Assembly (NCBI GenBank): GCA_000158135.1
Contig: DS999531.1
Coordinates: forward strand, 1,676,755 to 1,740,754
DNA: 64,000 bases
Reading direction: 5' to 3'
Origin: Rhodobacteraceae bacterium KLH11
GTDB taxonomy: Bacteria; Pseudomonadota; Alphaproteobacteria; Rhodobacterales; Rhodobacteraceae
The notes below the pieces were generated by a model. That model was not told the origin of the DNA. It saw nothing but the letters and a program-made list of their open reading frames with translations, and made no database searches. The number at the start of each line of letters is the position of its first letter. The stretch's first letter is position 1. Position numbers and translations under genes: made by a program. Shown here one piece after another: positions 45,681-54,395 of this stretch.

Positions 45681-48128
45681 ATGAGTGATTTTCCGACAAA
45701 GGCCCGCGTGGTTATCATCGGTGGTGGTGTGGTGGGGGCATCCTCGCTGTATCATCTGGCCAAGAAGGGCTGGACCGATTGCGTTCTTCTGGAAAAGAAC
45801 GAGCTGACCGCCGGGTCGACATGGCATGCCGCTGGCAATGTTCCGACCTTCTCGACCTCGTGGGCGATCATGAACATGCAGCGCTATTCGACCGAGCTGT
45901 ACTCGCGCCTTGCGGATGAGGTCGACTATCCGATGAACTACCACGTTTCGGGTTCGATCCGTCTGGCGCATAGCAAGGAACGAATGCAGGAATTCCAGCG
46001 CGCTCTGGCGATGGGTCGCTATCAGGGTATCCCGATGGAGATGTGGAGCCCGGAAGAGGCGAAGGCGCGCTATCCGTTTCTTGAAACCCATGACCTTGAA
46101 GGCGTTCTGTACGACCCCACGGATGGGGATATCGACCCGGCGCAGTTGACACAGGCGCTGGCCAAGGGTGCGCGCGATCTGGGCCAGAAGATTATCCGCT
46201 TCTGCCCGGCAACCGATGTTACGCAGCACGAGGATGGCACGTGGACCGTTCACACCGAAAAGGGCGATATCGCCTGTGACTATGTGGTTAATGCTGCCGG
46301 TTACTACGCGCAGCGCGTCGGGGAATGGTTCAAGCCGTATGGCGGGCGCACAGTGCCTGCAATGGTGATGAGCCATCAGTACCTGCTGACCGATGAGATT
46401 CCTGAAATCGAAGCATGGTCCAAAGAAAACGGCGGCAAGCTGCCGCTGCTGCGCGACGTGGATATCTCGTACTACCTGCGGCAGGAAAAGAACGGTTTCA
46501 ACCTTGGCCCCTATGAGCCCAACTGCAAGGGCCATTGGATGACCGGGGATGACCCGATGCCCGAGGATTTCAGCTTTCAGCTGTGGAACGACGACCTTGA
46601 CCGGATTGAAGACATCATCACCGATGCGATGGAACGGGTGCCGCTGATGGCGACCTCGGGCGTGGGCCGTGTCATCAACGGGCCGATCCCCTACGCGCCG
46701 GACGGGTTGCCGCTGATCGGCCCGATGCCCGGTGTGACAAACGCGTTTGAGGCGCATACCTTTACCTTTGGCATCGCGCAGGGTGGCGGCGCGGGCAAGG
46801 TACTGGCCGAATGGATCGTCGATGGCGTGACCGAGTGGGACATGTGGGCGGTCGATCCGCGTCGCTACACCGATTACACCGATCAGGACTACTGCAACCA
46901 GAAGGGCATGGAGGTTTATGGCAATGAATACGCCATGCACTTCCCGCATCACGAATGGCCTGCTGCGCGTGACAAGAAGCTTTCGCCGGTCCATGCCAAA
47001 GTCAAAGAGTTGGGCGGTGTCATGGGCGCTTATAACGGCTGGGAGCGTGCCAATTGGTTTGCGAAGCCGGGTGATGACACGTCGCTGGATGCGACGCATA
47101 CGTGGGGGCGTTCGGGCCCATGGGAACAGCGCATCAGGGAAGAATGCGAGGCCGTTCGCGACCATTGTGGCGTGCTGGATTTGCCGGGGTTCTCGCGTTT
47201 CATGGTCACGGGGGACGGCGCGGCTGAGGCGTTGCGCGGGCTGGTCACGGGTGGCTTGCCCAAGATCGGGCGCATCAATCTGGTCTATATCTCTGACGAC
47301 CGGGGCCGCATCCTGACCGAAATGTCCTGCCTGCGTCTGGCCGAGGATGCGTTCGTGATGATCACCGCCGCCACCGCACAATGGCACGACCGTGATATTC
47401 TGTTGGCTGCGATGCCGGCTGATGTCAGCGTCGAAGACGTCACCACCACGCGGGACACGCTGATCGTCACCGGCCCCAGTTCACGCCAGATTTTGTCAGA
47501 CCTGACGGATGCCGATCTGTCACTGGGGTGGCTGACCCATCAGGCGGCAACCGTCGCAGGGCAGCCTGCCCACCTGATCCGCGTCTCTTTCGCCGGAGAG
47601 CTGGGTTGGGAAGTTCATGCCCTGAACGAGCATATGCCCGCGATCTACGACGCGATCATCGACGCAGGGGCCAAGCCCTTTGGAATGTACGCGTTGAACT
47701 CACTGCGTATCGAGAAAGGATATCGTGCATGGAAGGGTGATCTGTCGACCGATTACTCGCTGCTGGAAGGCGGGTTGGAGCGGTTCGTCAAGCTGGACAA
47801 GCCGCAAGACTTCCCCGGCAAGGCTGCGATCCTGAACGAGAAGCAGCAGGGCGTGCAAAAATCCTTTGTCACGCTGACCGTTGACGCCGGTGATTGCGAC
47901 GCGCCCTACATGTCCTGCATCTGGCACAATGGTGAGATCGTGGGTGAAACGACCTCGGGCGCGTGGGGCTACCGCGTCGGCCAGTCCATCGCGCTGGGTA
48001 TGATCAAGGCCGAACTGGCAAACCCGGGCACTGCGTTGGAGGTTGAAATCTACGGTCAAAAATGCGCGGCAGTGGTGCAGGAAGATCAACCTTTGTGGGA
48101 CCCGGAGAATGAAAGGCTCAGGGCCTGA
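45681..48128 (+). CDS. Dimethylglycine/sarcosine dehydrogenase-type FAD/GcvT fusion protein (copy 1)
   Basis: An 815-residue fusion. Residues about 10-400 are a DAO-family FAD domain: VIIGGGVVGASSL (12-24) and TWHAAG (47-52), in which His49 corresponds to the histidine that holds FAD covalently in mammalian dimethylglycine dehydrogenase. The C-terminal part (about 430-810) is a GcvT-like folate-binding domain that would catch the released methyl as 5,10-methylene-tetrahydrofolate. The reaction expected is demethylation of dimethylglycine or sarcosine. TWHAAG is followed by N instead of the usual L. It shares an architecture with the gene at 50263. Confidence 0.85.
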   Translation: MSDFPTKARVVIIGGGVVGASSLYHLAKKGWTDCVLLEKNELTAGSTWHAAGNVPTFSTSWAIMNMQRYSTELYSRLADEVDYPMNYHVSGSIRLAHSKERMQEFQRALAMGRYQGIPMEMWSPEEAKARYPFLETHDLEGVLYDPTDGDIDPAQLTQALAKGARDLGQKIIRFCPATDVTQHEDGTWTVHTEKGDIACDYVVNAAGYYAQRVGEWFKPYGGRTVPAMVMSHQYLLTDEIPEIEAWSKENGGKLPLLRDVDISYYLRQEKNGFNLGPYEPNCKGHWMTGDDPMPEDFSFQLWNDDLDRIEDIITDAMERVPLMATSGVGRVINGPIPYAPDGLPLIGPMPGVTNAFEAHTFTFGIAQGGGAGKVLAEWIVDGVTEWDMWAVDPRRYTDYTDQDYCNQKGMEVYGNEYAMHFPHHEWPAARDKKLSPVHAKVKELGGVMGAYNGWERANWFAKPGDDTSLDATHTWGRSGPWEQRIREECEAVRDHCGVLDLPGFSRFMVTGDGAAEALRGLVTGGLPKIGRINLVYISDDRGRILTEMSCLRLAEDAFVMITAATAQWHDRDILLAAMPADVSVEDVTTTRDTLIVTGPSSRQILSDLTDADLSLGWLTHQAATVAGQPAHLIRVSFAGELGWEVHALNEHMPAIYDAIIDAGAKPFGMYALNSLRIEKGYRAWKGDLSTDYSLLEGGLERFVKLDKPQDFPGKAAILNEKQQGVQKSFVTLTVDAGDCDAPYMSCIWHNGEIVGETTSGAWGYRVGQSIALGMIKAELANPGTALEVEIYGQKCAAVVQEDQPLWDPENERLRA

Positions 48129-48287
48129 TCAACCTCAATATGCCCGAACGGGCCAAGCGATGTGATCTCTGGAATATCTTGAGGCTTCTTTTATGCGCGG
48201 AAGGTGCTAACACGGCAAAGGCGCTGAACTGCTTTCAGTCTCAAGTTTTCCGGGGCCATGTGGCCCGGTTCCCCAAGGAGGTTTCCA
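48129..48287 (+). other. Leader region before the homocysteine methyltransferase gene
   Basis: A 159-base gap between two genes in the same direction. It holds a small stem CTGAA-N-TTCAG near 48225 and a stronger hairpin near 48250-48268 (a CCGGGGCC-type arm, ATGT loop, GGCCCGG) just upstream of AAGGAGG. It could be a structured leader, but no known riboswitch core was recognised. Confidence 0.3.
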
Positions 48288-49217
48288 ATGGCTGACATAA
48301 CCCTTCTGGACGGTTCCATAGGGCAGGAGCTGGTCAAACGCAGTGGTGATCAGCCAACGCCTTTGTGGTCAACGCAGGTGATGATGGATCGGCCTGATCT
48401 GGTTGGCGATGTACATGCCGATTATTTCAGGCGTGGCGCGACGGTTGCGACAACGAATACCTATGCTTTGCACCGGTCGCGCCTGCGGCGGATCGGGATG
48501 GAGGATAAGCTGGCCTCACTGGTTGATGCGGCCCTGTCTCAGGCCGAACGCGCCTGCGTGGGGTCTGAGGGGCAGATTGCGGGCGCTTTGGGTCCGGTTC
48601 TGGCCTCGTATCGCCCCGATCTGAAGCCTGATCCGGACGAGGCCGCCGCCCGATTTTCTGAACTGGTTCAACTGATGGCGGATCGCGTCGATCTGTTTCT
48701 GATCGAAACCGTTTCATCCGTGCTGGAGGGCGAAGGCGCGCTGCGGGGCACTGCCAATTGTGGCAAGCCGGTTTGGCTGGCCGTGAGCGTCAATGATGAA
48801 GACGGCACCCGCCTGCGCTCGGGCGAGCGTCTTGCGGACATCCAGCCCTTGATCGCGCGTTTCGATGTTGCGGCTGTGCTGATCAACTGCAGCAAACCCG
48901 AAGCGATACCGGCTGCGCTGGATGTCATTGCCCTTATGGGTCGTCCCTTTGGGGCCTACGCAAATGGTTTCAGCCATATAGCAGACGCGTTTTTGACCGA
49001 GGCCCCAACGGTTGATGTGCTGGAGCAACGCCATGATCTGGGCCCCGCCGCCTATGCCGCACATGCGATGCAATGGGTGGCGCAGGGGGCAACGATTGTA
49101 GGCGGGTGTTGCGAGGTTGGTCCGGATCACATCGAAACTCTGGCCCGGGCGCTGCGGGATGCAGGCCACCGTATCGTTCCAGGAGCGCGCGATGGTTGCG
49201 ACCTCAAAGCCCGATGA
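48288..49217 (+). CDS. Homocysteine S-methyltransferase family protein (BHMT-like)
   Basis: A 309-residue Zn-dependent methyltransferase. The zinc ligands fit the family: a Cys in VLINCSKPEA (about 201) and the CC pair in IVGGCCEVGP (about 274-275), with LLDGSIGQELVKR at the start. It would move a methyl group to homocysteine to make methionine. In this neighbourhood the natural donor is glycine betaine (yielding dimethylglycine) but S-methylmethionine or others are possible. A strong AGGAGG precedes the ATG, and its 3' end overlaps the GlxA-like gene by 26 bases. Confidence 0.86.
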   Translation: MADITLLDGSIGQELVKRSGDQPTPLWSTQVMMDRPDLVGDVHADYFRRGATVATTNTYALHRSRLRRIGMEDKLASLVDAALSQAERACVGSEGQIAGALGPVLASYRPDLKPDPDEAAARFSELVQLMADRVDLFLIETVSSVLEGEGALRGTANCGKPVWLAVSVNDEDGTRLRSGERLADIQPLIARFDVAAVLINCSKPEAIPAALDVIALMGRPFGAYANGFSHIADAFLTEAPTVDVLEQRHDLGPAAYAAHAMQWVAQGATIVGGCCEVGPDHIETLARALRDAGHRIVPGARDGCDLKAR

Positions 49218-50175
49218 CGTCTCAGGCATAAAGCGCCCTACGCATTTCGATATTCTGGTAACGCCGGGATTTGTCCTGCTGGAACTGGCCTCTCTGGTCG
49301 ATGTTCTGCGTGTCGCCAACCGCGTTTGCGCCAGCCCGCCATTTACTTTCACCTATCGCTCGATCAGGGGCGGCCCGATCGAAAGCAGCAGTGGTGCCAC
49401 CGTGCCGACCAAAGCCGTATCCGGGCAGCCCGAGGCAGAATATCTGTTCGTGATCGGCAATTCCGATCCGGATCACCCGGACCTGTCCCTTGGGCGCATC
49501 GTTTCAGACTATACCTATCGCGACGCAAAGGTGTTTTTGTTGTCCGAGGCGGCAAGCCGGTATATCGATGAACAAGGCACCGATGATATGGCAACGCATT
49601 GGGAAAACGCTTTTTTCCTGAGGGAACGGGGTGCGCGCTTTGAGGCCAAGCTGTCCATTGCCACGGCGCGTGGTGCGGTCGTGACCTGCGCAGGCATGGG
49701 GGCAACAACCGATATCGCCTTGGCTGTGATTGGCTGGCACATTTCCGGGGCGGCCAAGATGACGGTTGCCGATATCATGCTGCACGAAAACATCCGCGAT
49801 TTCTCGTCAATGCAGCCTTTCTCTGGCGCGATGAACACCTCAACGGGCGATGCCAAACTGGATCAGTGTATCAAGCTGATGCAGGACAACATTGAAGAGC
49901 CGTTGCCGATCAACCGGATCGTTGATGCTCTGAACCTGTCTAACCGCTCGCTTGAACGCAAGTTCAGGTCATGTTTCGGGACCACCCCCAACGGTTTTTA
50001 CCGGGAGATGCGGCTTGCCAAGGCAAACAACCTGTTGCTGAACACCACGATGAGCGTGCGCGAGATCGGCCTGGCCTGCGGCTTTCCCAATGGTTTCTCG
50101 TCGGTCTACAAGAGGTTTTTCGGCATCACGCCGTTTGTGCTGCGGCGGGAGAGGCGACAAGTTTCGGATCGGTGA
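49192..50175 (+). CDS. GlxA-family AraC-type regulator (GbdR-like)
   Basis: A 327-residue regulator with an N-terminal DJ-1/PfpI (class I glutamine amidotransferase-like) sensor (about 15-190) and a C-terminal AraC domain (about 225-327) with two helix-turn-helix motifs, ending MSVREIGLACGFPNGFSSVYKRFFGITPF. This is the layout of GbdR, which activates glycine betaine and dimethylglycine catabolism in Pseudomonas. Location between the methyltransferase and the second dehydrogenase fits that role. AGGAG precedes the ATG. Confidence 0.87.
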   Translation: MVATSKPDDVSGIKRPTHFDILVTPGFVLLELASLVDVLRVANRVCASPPFTFTYRSIRGGPIESSSGATVPTKAVSGQPEAEYLFVIGNSDPDHPDLSLGRIVSDYTYRDAKVFLLSEAASRYIDEQGTDDMATHWENAFFLRERGARFEAKLSIATARGAVVTCAGMGATTDIALAVIGWHISGAAKMTVADIMLHENIRDFSSMQPFSGAMNTSTGDAKLDQCIKLMQDNIEEPLPINRIVDALNLSNRSLERKFRSCFGTTPNGFYREMRLAKANNLLLNTTMSVREIGLACGFPNGFSSVYKRFFGITPFVLRRERRQVSDR

Positions 50176-50262
50176 TTATTGCGGATACCGTGACGTTTTT
50201 GATGGGTTTCCTGTCGCCATTCCATGCCAATCAGGACAGAGCAAGAATTCGGAGACGTCTTT

Positions 50263-52713
50263 ATGGTTGATCTTCCCACCAAGGCCCGTGTGGTCATTAT
50301 TGGCGGCGGTGTCATCGGATGCTCGGTCGCCTATCATCTGACAAAGAAGGGCTGGCAAGATGTGGTGCTGCTTGAGCGCAAGCAACTGACCAGCGGCACT
50401 ACATGGCATGCAGCCGGGCTGATTGCGCAACTGCGCGCCACTGCAAATATGACCAAGCTGGCAAAATACAGTCAGGAGCTTTACGGCGCTCTGGAAGAGG
50501 AAACCGGCGTCGCCACCGGCTTTAAACGTTGCGGGTCAATCACTGTTGCGCTGACCGAGGAACGCCGGGAAGAGATCTATCGCCAGGCCGCAATGGCCCG
50601 CGCTTTCGGGGTTGAGGTCGAAGAGATCTCGAACGAGCGCGTGCAGGACCTTTATCCGCATATCAACCTCGAAGGTGTGACCGGTGCGGTATACCTGCCG
50701 CTGGACGGGCAGGGTGATCCGGCCAATATCGCATTGGCGCTGGCCAAAGGGGCGCGCCAGCGGGGGGCTTTGATCAAAGAGCGCACCAAGGTCACAGGGA
50801 TCACCAAAGAGGGTCGCGTGGTAACGGGGGTCGATTGGGCATCTGATGATGGAACTGCCTCAGGCCATATCGCGTGTGACATGGTTGTTAATTGCGGCGG
50901 TATGTGGGGGCGCGAAATTGGCAAGATGGCCGATGTCAGTGTTCCGCTGCAGGCGTGCGAGCACTTCTATATCGTCACCGAGAATATCGACGGTATGACA
51001 CAGCTGCCTGTGCTGCGTGTTCCGGACGAATACGCCTATTACAAAGAAGACGCAGGAAAAATCCTGTTGGGCGCGTTTGAACCGGTGGCAAAACCATGGG
51101 CCAGTGACGGTATCCCGAAAGATTTTGAATTCGATCAGTTGCCCGAAGATTTCGACCACTTCGAGCCGATCCTCGAAAAAGCAGTCGAACGTATGCCTCT
51201 TCTGGCCGAGGCAGGCATCCATACCTTTTTCAATGGTCCCGAAAGTTTCACCCCGGACGACGCCTATCATCTGGGACTGGCGCCCGAGCTGGATAATTTC
51301 TGGGTGGCTGCTGGTTTTAACTCGATTGGCATCCAGTCTGCGGGCGGGGCCGGGATGGCGCTGGCCGAATGGATGGATACCGGTGACAAACCTTTTGACC
51401 TGGGCGATGTGGATATCAGCCGCATGCAGCCGTTCCAGAGCAACAAGAGCTACCTTTACGAGCGCTCCACCGAAACACTGGGTCTGCTCTACAAAGACCA
51501 CTTTCCGTTCAAACAAAAGGACACGGCGCGCGGGGTCCGGCGGACTCCGCTCCATTATCATCTGAAACAGCAAGGGGCGGTCTTTGGCGAATTGGCAGGG
51601 TGGGAGCGCGCAAACTGGTTCGCCCGCGACAATCAAACGGCCGAATATCAGTATTCCTGGAAGCGCCAGAACTTCTTTGAAAACGTCCGCGAAGAACATA
51701 TGGCAATCCGCCAGAATGTCGGCATGTACGACATGTCGTCCTTCGGCAAACTGCGCGTCGAAGGCCCGGACGCGACCCGCTATCTGAACTATATCGCGGG
51801 TGGTGAGTATGACGTTCCGGTGGGCAAGATCGTCTACTCCCAATTCCTGAACCGTCGGGGCGGGATCGAGGCCGATGTCACGATCACCCGGCTTGCCGGC
51901 AACATCTATCTGGTCGTTACTCCGGCGGCAACGCGCTATCACGATCAGGTCTGGATGGAACGCCATAGGGGCGATTTCAACGTCACAATCACCGATGTCA
52001 CCGCAGCTGAGGCAACATTGGCTGTCATGGGGCCGCAATCGCGCGCTTTGCTGGAAGCTGTATCGCCGAATGACTTTACCAACGCTGTGAATCCCTTTGG
52101 CACAGCACAAGAGATCGAGATCGGTATGGGCCTTGCCCGCGTGCACCGGGTCACCTATGTGGGCGAACTTGGTTGGGAGGTTTATGTCTCATCAGACATG
52201 GCCGGGCACGTGTTTGAGACGCTCTATGAGGCAGGGCAGGACATGGGGTTGAAGCTGTGCGGTATGCACATGATGGACACCTGCCGGATCGAAAAAGGGT
52301 TCCGCCATTTTGGCCACGATATCACGTGCGAAGATCATGTCATCGATGCCGGGCTGGGATTTGCCGTAAAGACGGACAAGCCGGACTTCATTGGTCGGGA
52401 TGCTGTCTTGAGGCGAAAGGAAACCGGACCCCAAAGCCGCATGCTCCAGTTCAGACTGACTGATCCAGAGCCGCTGCTCTATCACAACGAACCAATCCTG
52501 CGGGATGGGGAATATGTCGGATATCTTGCTTCGGGTGCCTATGGTCATCACTTGGGTGGCGCGATCGGGCTGGGATATGTTCCCTGCGAAGGTGAGACGG
52601 CTTCAGATGTTCTGGCGTCGACCTACGAGATCGACGTGTGTGGGGTGAAGGTCAAAGCGGAAGCGTCGTTGAAACCAATGTATGACCCGAAATCAGAGCG
52701 GGTCAGAATCTGA
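50263..52713 (+). CDS. Dimethylglycine dehydrogenase-type FAD/GcvT fusion protein (copy 2)
   Basis: An 816-residue paralogue of the gene at 45681. FAD-binding motif VIIGGGVIGCSVAYHL (11-26); TTWHAAGLIAQLRAT carries the covalent-FAD histidine (His49) in the canonical TWHAAGL form. The middle PESFTPDDAYHLGLAPELDN region and the C-terminal GcvT-like domain (about 440-810) with YVGELGWEVYVSSD and CRIEKGFRHFGHDI are intact. It should oxidise dimethylglycine or a related N-methyl amine with tetrahydrofolate as methyl acceptor. The ATG is preceded by GGAG. It ends just before a palindromic repeat. Confidence 0.9.
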   Translation: MVDLPTKARVVIIGGGVIGCSVAYHLTKKGWQDVVLLERKQLTSGTTWHAAGLIAQLRATANMTKLAKYSQELYGALEEETGVATGFKRCGSITVALTEERREEIYRQAAMARAFGVEVEEISNERVQDLYPHINLEGVTGAVYLPLDGQGDPANIALALAKGARQRGALIKERTKVTGITKEGRVVTGVDWASDDGTASGHIACDMVVNCGGMWGREIGKMADVSVPLQACEHFYIVTENIDGMTQLPVLRVPDEYAYYKEDAGKILLGAFEPVAKPWASDGIPKDFEFDQLPEDFDHFEPILEKAVERMPLLAEAGIHTFFNGPESFTPDDAYHLGLAPELDNFWVAAGFNSIGIQSAGGAGMALAEWMDTGDKPFDLGDVDISRMQPFQSNKSYLYERSTETLGLLYKDHFPFKQKDTARGVRRTPLHYHLKQQGAVFGELAGWERANWFARDNQTAEYQYSWKRQNFFENVREEHMAIRQNVGMYDMSSFGKLRVEGPDATRYLNYIAGGEYDVPVGKIVYSQFLNRRGGIEADVTITRLAGNIYLVVTPAATRYHDQVWMERHRGDFNVTITDVTAAEATLAVMGPQSRALLEAVSPNDFTNAVNPFGTAQEIEIGMGLARVHRVTYVGELGWEVYVSSDMAGHVFETLYEAGQDMGLKLCGMHMMDTCRIEKGFRHFGHDITCEDHVIDAGLGFAVKTDKPDFIGRDAVLRRKETGPQSRMLQFRLTDPEPLLYHNEPILRDGEYVGYLASGAYGHHLGGAIGLGYVPCEGETASDVLASTYEIDVCGVKVKAEASLKPMYDPKSERVRI

Positions 52714-52727
52714 CAGGTCGGTGTCTT

Positions 52728-52847
52728 GGGGGCGCTGCCCCCGCCGCGGTAAACCGCGCCTCCCCCGGGATATTTACAGCCAGATGAAGTGAGGATCCCT
52801 TGCTTCATCTGGCCCAAAATATCCCGGAGCGCGAGGCAGAGCCTCGC
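52728..52847. repeat. Composite palindromic element (four hairpins)
   Basis: Four hairpins in tandem: GGGGGC/GCCCCC (52728-52742), CGCGGT/ACCGCG (52745-52758), a 26-base pair of arms (52764-52789 and 52803-52828) with a 13-base loop and only a few mismatches, and GCGAGGC/GCCTCGC (52831-52847). The long arms contain CCCGGGATATTT and CCAGATGAAG. One half of the long hairpin recurs at 63973-64000. It looks like a dispersed intergenic repeat. The remaining 130 bases to rarD hold nothing recognised. Confidence 0.75.
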
Positions 52848-52981
52848 ATGTAACCCGGCTACAGACAGACGCCAGCGGTTGTTATCCATCAAAAACCGTG
52901 ATGCCCAATCCAACAGAATAGACGGTTTTCTGCTGCCGCCACGCTGCCTTAGAAAAAAGCGTTGCCAATCGGAGATGTGTC

Positions 52982-53887
52982 ATGGCTGCCAGCACCCCCA
53001 TTGACCGGAACGCAGATACGCCCAAAGGGTTGGTTCTGGCGGTTACGGCCTATGTGCTGTGGGGTTTTTTGCCGCTTTATATGAAGGCGATTGCACATGT
53101 CGGGGCGGTTGAGATCGTTGCACATCGCGTCATCTGGTCAGTGCCGGTTGCCGGGCTGTTGCTTGTACTGCTTGGCCGAACGGGTGATCTGAAGGCGGCG
53201 CTGCGCAATCCGAAGATGTTGGGCATGGCGGCGATAACGGCGGCTTTGATTTCGGTGAACTGGGCGATTTATGTCTGGGCGATCGCGTCAGGGCATGCGC
53301 TGGATGCGGCGCTGGGGTATTATATCAATCCATTGTTCAGTATCGCGCTGGGCGCTGTATTGCTGCGCGAACCGTTGAACCGGACGCAGTTGATTGCGAT
53401 CGGGCTGGCGGCTTCGGGCGTGTTGGTGCTGGTGTTTCAGGCTGGGAGTTTGCCCTGGGTTGCGTTGGCTTTGATGGTCAGTTGGGGTTTTTACGCCTTT
53501 TTCAAGCGATCTTTGCCGATTGGCCCCAATCAGGGCTTTCTGCTTGAAGTGCTGATCCTGCTGATTCCAGCATTGGTTTATGTGGTCTGGCTTGAAGCCA
53601 ACGGCGATGGCCATTTTGGCGCGGCTGCATCGGATACATTGCTTTTGGCTGGTGCAGGTATCGTGACTGCCGTGCCTCTGTTGATTTATGCAAACGGGGC
53701 CAAGCTGGTAAGGCTCTCCACCATGGGTATCCTGCAATACATCGCGCCGACCATGATTTTTATCACTGCCATTACCCTGTTTGGAGAGCGTGTAGATCAG
53801 GCAAGAATGATCGCATTTCCGCTGATCTGGGCTGGGTTGGTTGTATATTCGATCCCGATGATCCGACAGGTTCGATCCCGGGCCTGA
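52982..53887 (+). CDS. rarD: RarD/EamA-family transporter
   Basis: A 301-residue inner-membrane protein with about ten helices in two EamA halves. Typical RarD sequence includes GLVLAVTAYVLWGFLPLYMK near the start, HRVIWSVP, ISVNWAIYVWAIASGHALDAALGYYINPL and LQYIAPTMIFITAITLFGE. Substrate unknown; the name comes from the chloramphenicol-sensitive rarD group. GGAG precedes the ATG. The stop is immediately followed by the end of the convergent frameshifted gene. Confidence 0.88.
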   Translation: MAASTPIDRNADTPKGLVLAVTAYVLWGFLPLYMKAIAHVGAVEIVAHRVIWSVPVAGLLLVLLGRTGDLKAALRNPKMLGMAAITAALISVNWAIYVWAIASGHALDAALGYYINPLFSIALGAVLLREPLNRTQLIAIGLAASGVLVLVFQAGSLPWVALALMVSWGFYAFFKRSLPIGPNQGFLLEVLILLIPALVYVVWLEANGDGHFGAAASDTLLLAGAGIVTAVPLLIYANGAKLVRLSTMGILQYIAPTMIFITAITLFGERVDQARMIAFPLIWAGLVVYSIPMIRQVRSRA

Positions 53888-54297
53888 TCAACTGAGCGCG
53901 TCCTTGAATTCCAGAAAACGGGCATCTTTCATCACGCGTGCCAGCATCGCCTCGCGCAATGCGCCGACAGTTTTGTGGGGGCGCATGACGACCTCGAATT
54001 CTTGAACAACCCCTCATCATTCAAAGTGATCAGGTCTGCCCCGACCGCGTCCAGAGCGCCCACCTTGCACTGAAACTCCAGCGCCCAATCAGTGCCACTG
54101 CCCATGATCCTGCGATAGCGGAAATCTGAAAACACCTGCCCCACATGAGCCAGCAGCGCAGTCACGGGTTCACGTCCGGTCCAGGTGCTGTAATATGTTG
54201 GGGGCGAGAACCTTACATCTTCTGCCAGCAGTTCACGGATGAGGGTTTCATCGCCTTTCGCGACGACCTCTTGCATGCGTTTGATGGTCGGGTGCAT
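53888..54297 (-). pseudogene. SnoaL/NTF2-like protein gene with frameshift
   Basis: The start (MHPTIKRMQEVVAKGDETLI) has GGAGG-type spacing and reads normally for about 95 residues to LITLNDEG, with the WTGREPVTALLAHVG and SGTDWALEFQCKVGALDAV patterns of a nuclear-transport-factor-2/SnoaL fold. Then the open frame turns into cysteine-rich nonsense and stops at 53932. Shifting by one base gives VVQEFEVVMRPHK and continues to a stop at 53888 with plausible sequence, ending FLEFKDALS. The shift falls in a run of four Gs on the minus strand (54010-54013) where five would keep the frame. It is a real disruption, a recent mutation or a sequencing error. Confidence 0.75.
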
Positions 54298-54395
54298 GTT
54301 GCCTCCTTGATCTGTGGTTCAGACAGTTGCGGAACCGGATCAACTGCGCAAGGACGACGTTGCGGGAGGTCGCGGGCTGGGATAGGCATGCCCGC

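Noticed and set aside
45672..47387. A 571-codon minus-strand frame across the first dehydrogenase
   Set aside because: The sense strand encodes a complete FAD/GcvT protein; the antisense frame is a chance effect of codon bias.
48180..48287. A possible known SAM, SAH or glycine riboswitch before the methyltransferase gene
   Set aside because: The conserved core bases of those classes were not found by eye; kept only as a weak leader observation.
50860..52146. A 428-codon minus-strand frame across the second dehydrogenase
   Set aside because: Same reason as the first: complete sense gene, no motifs in antisense.
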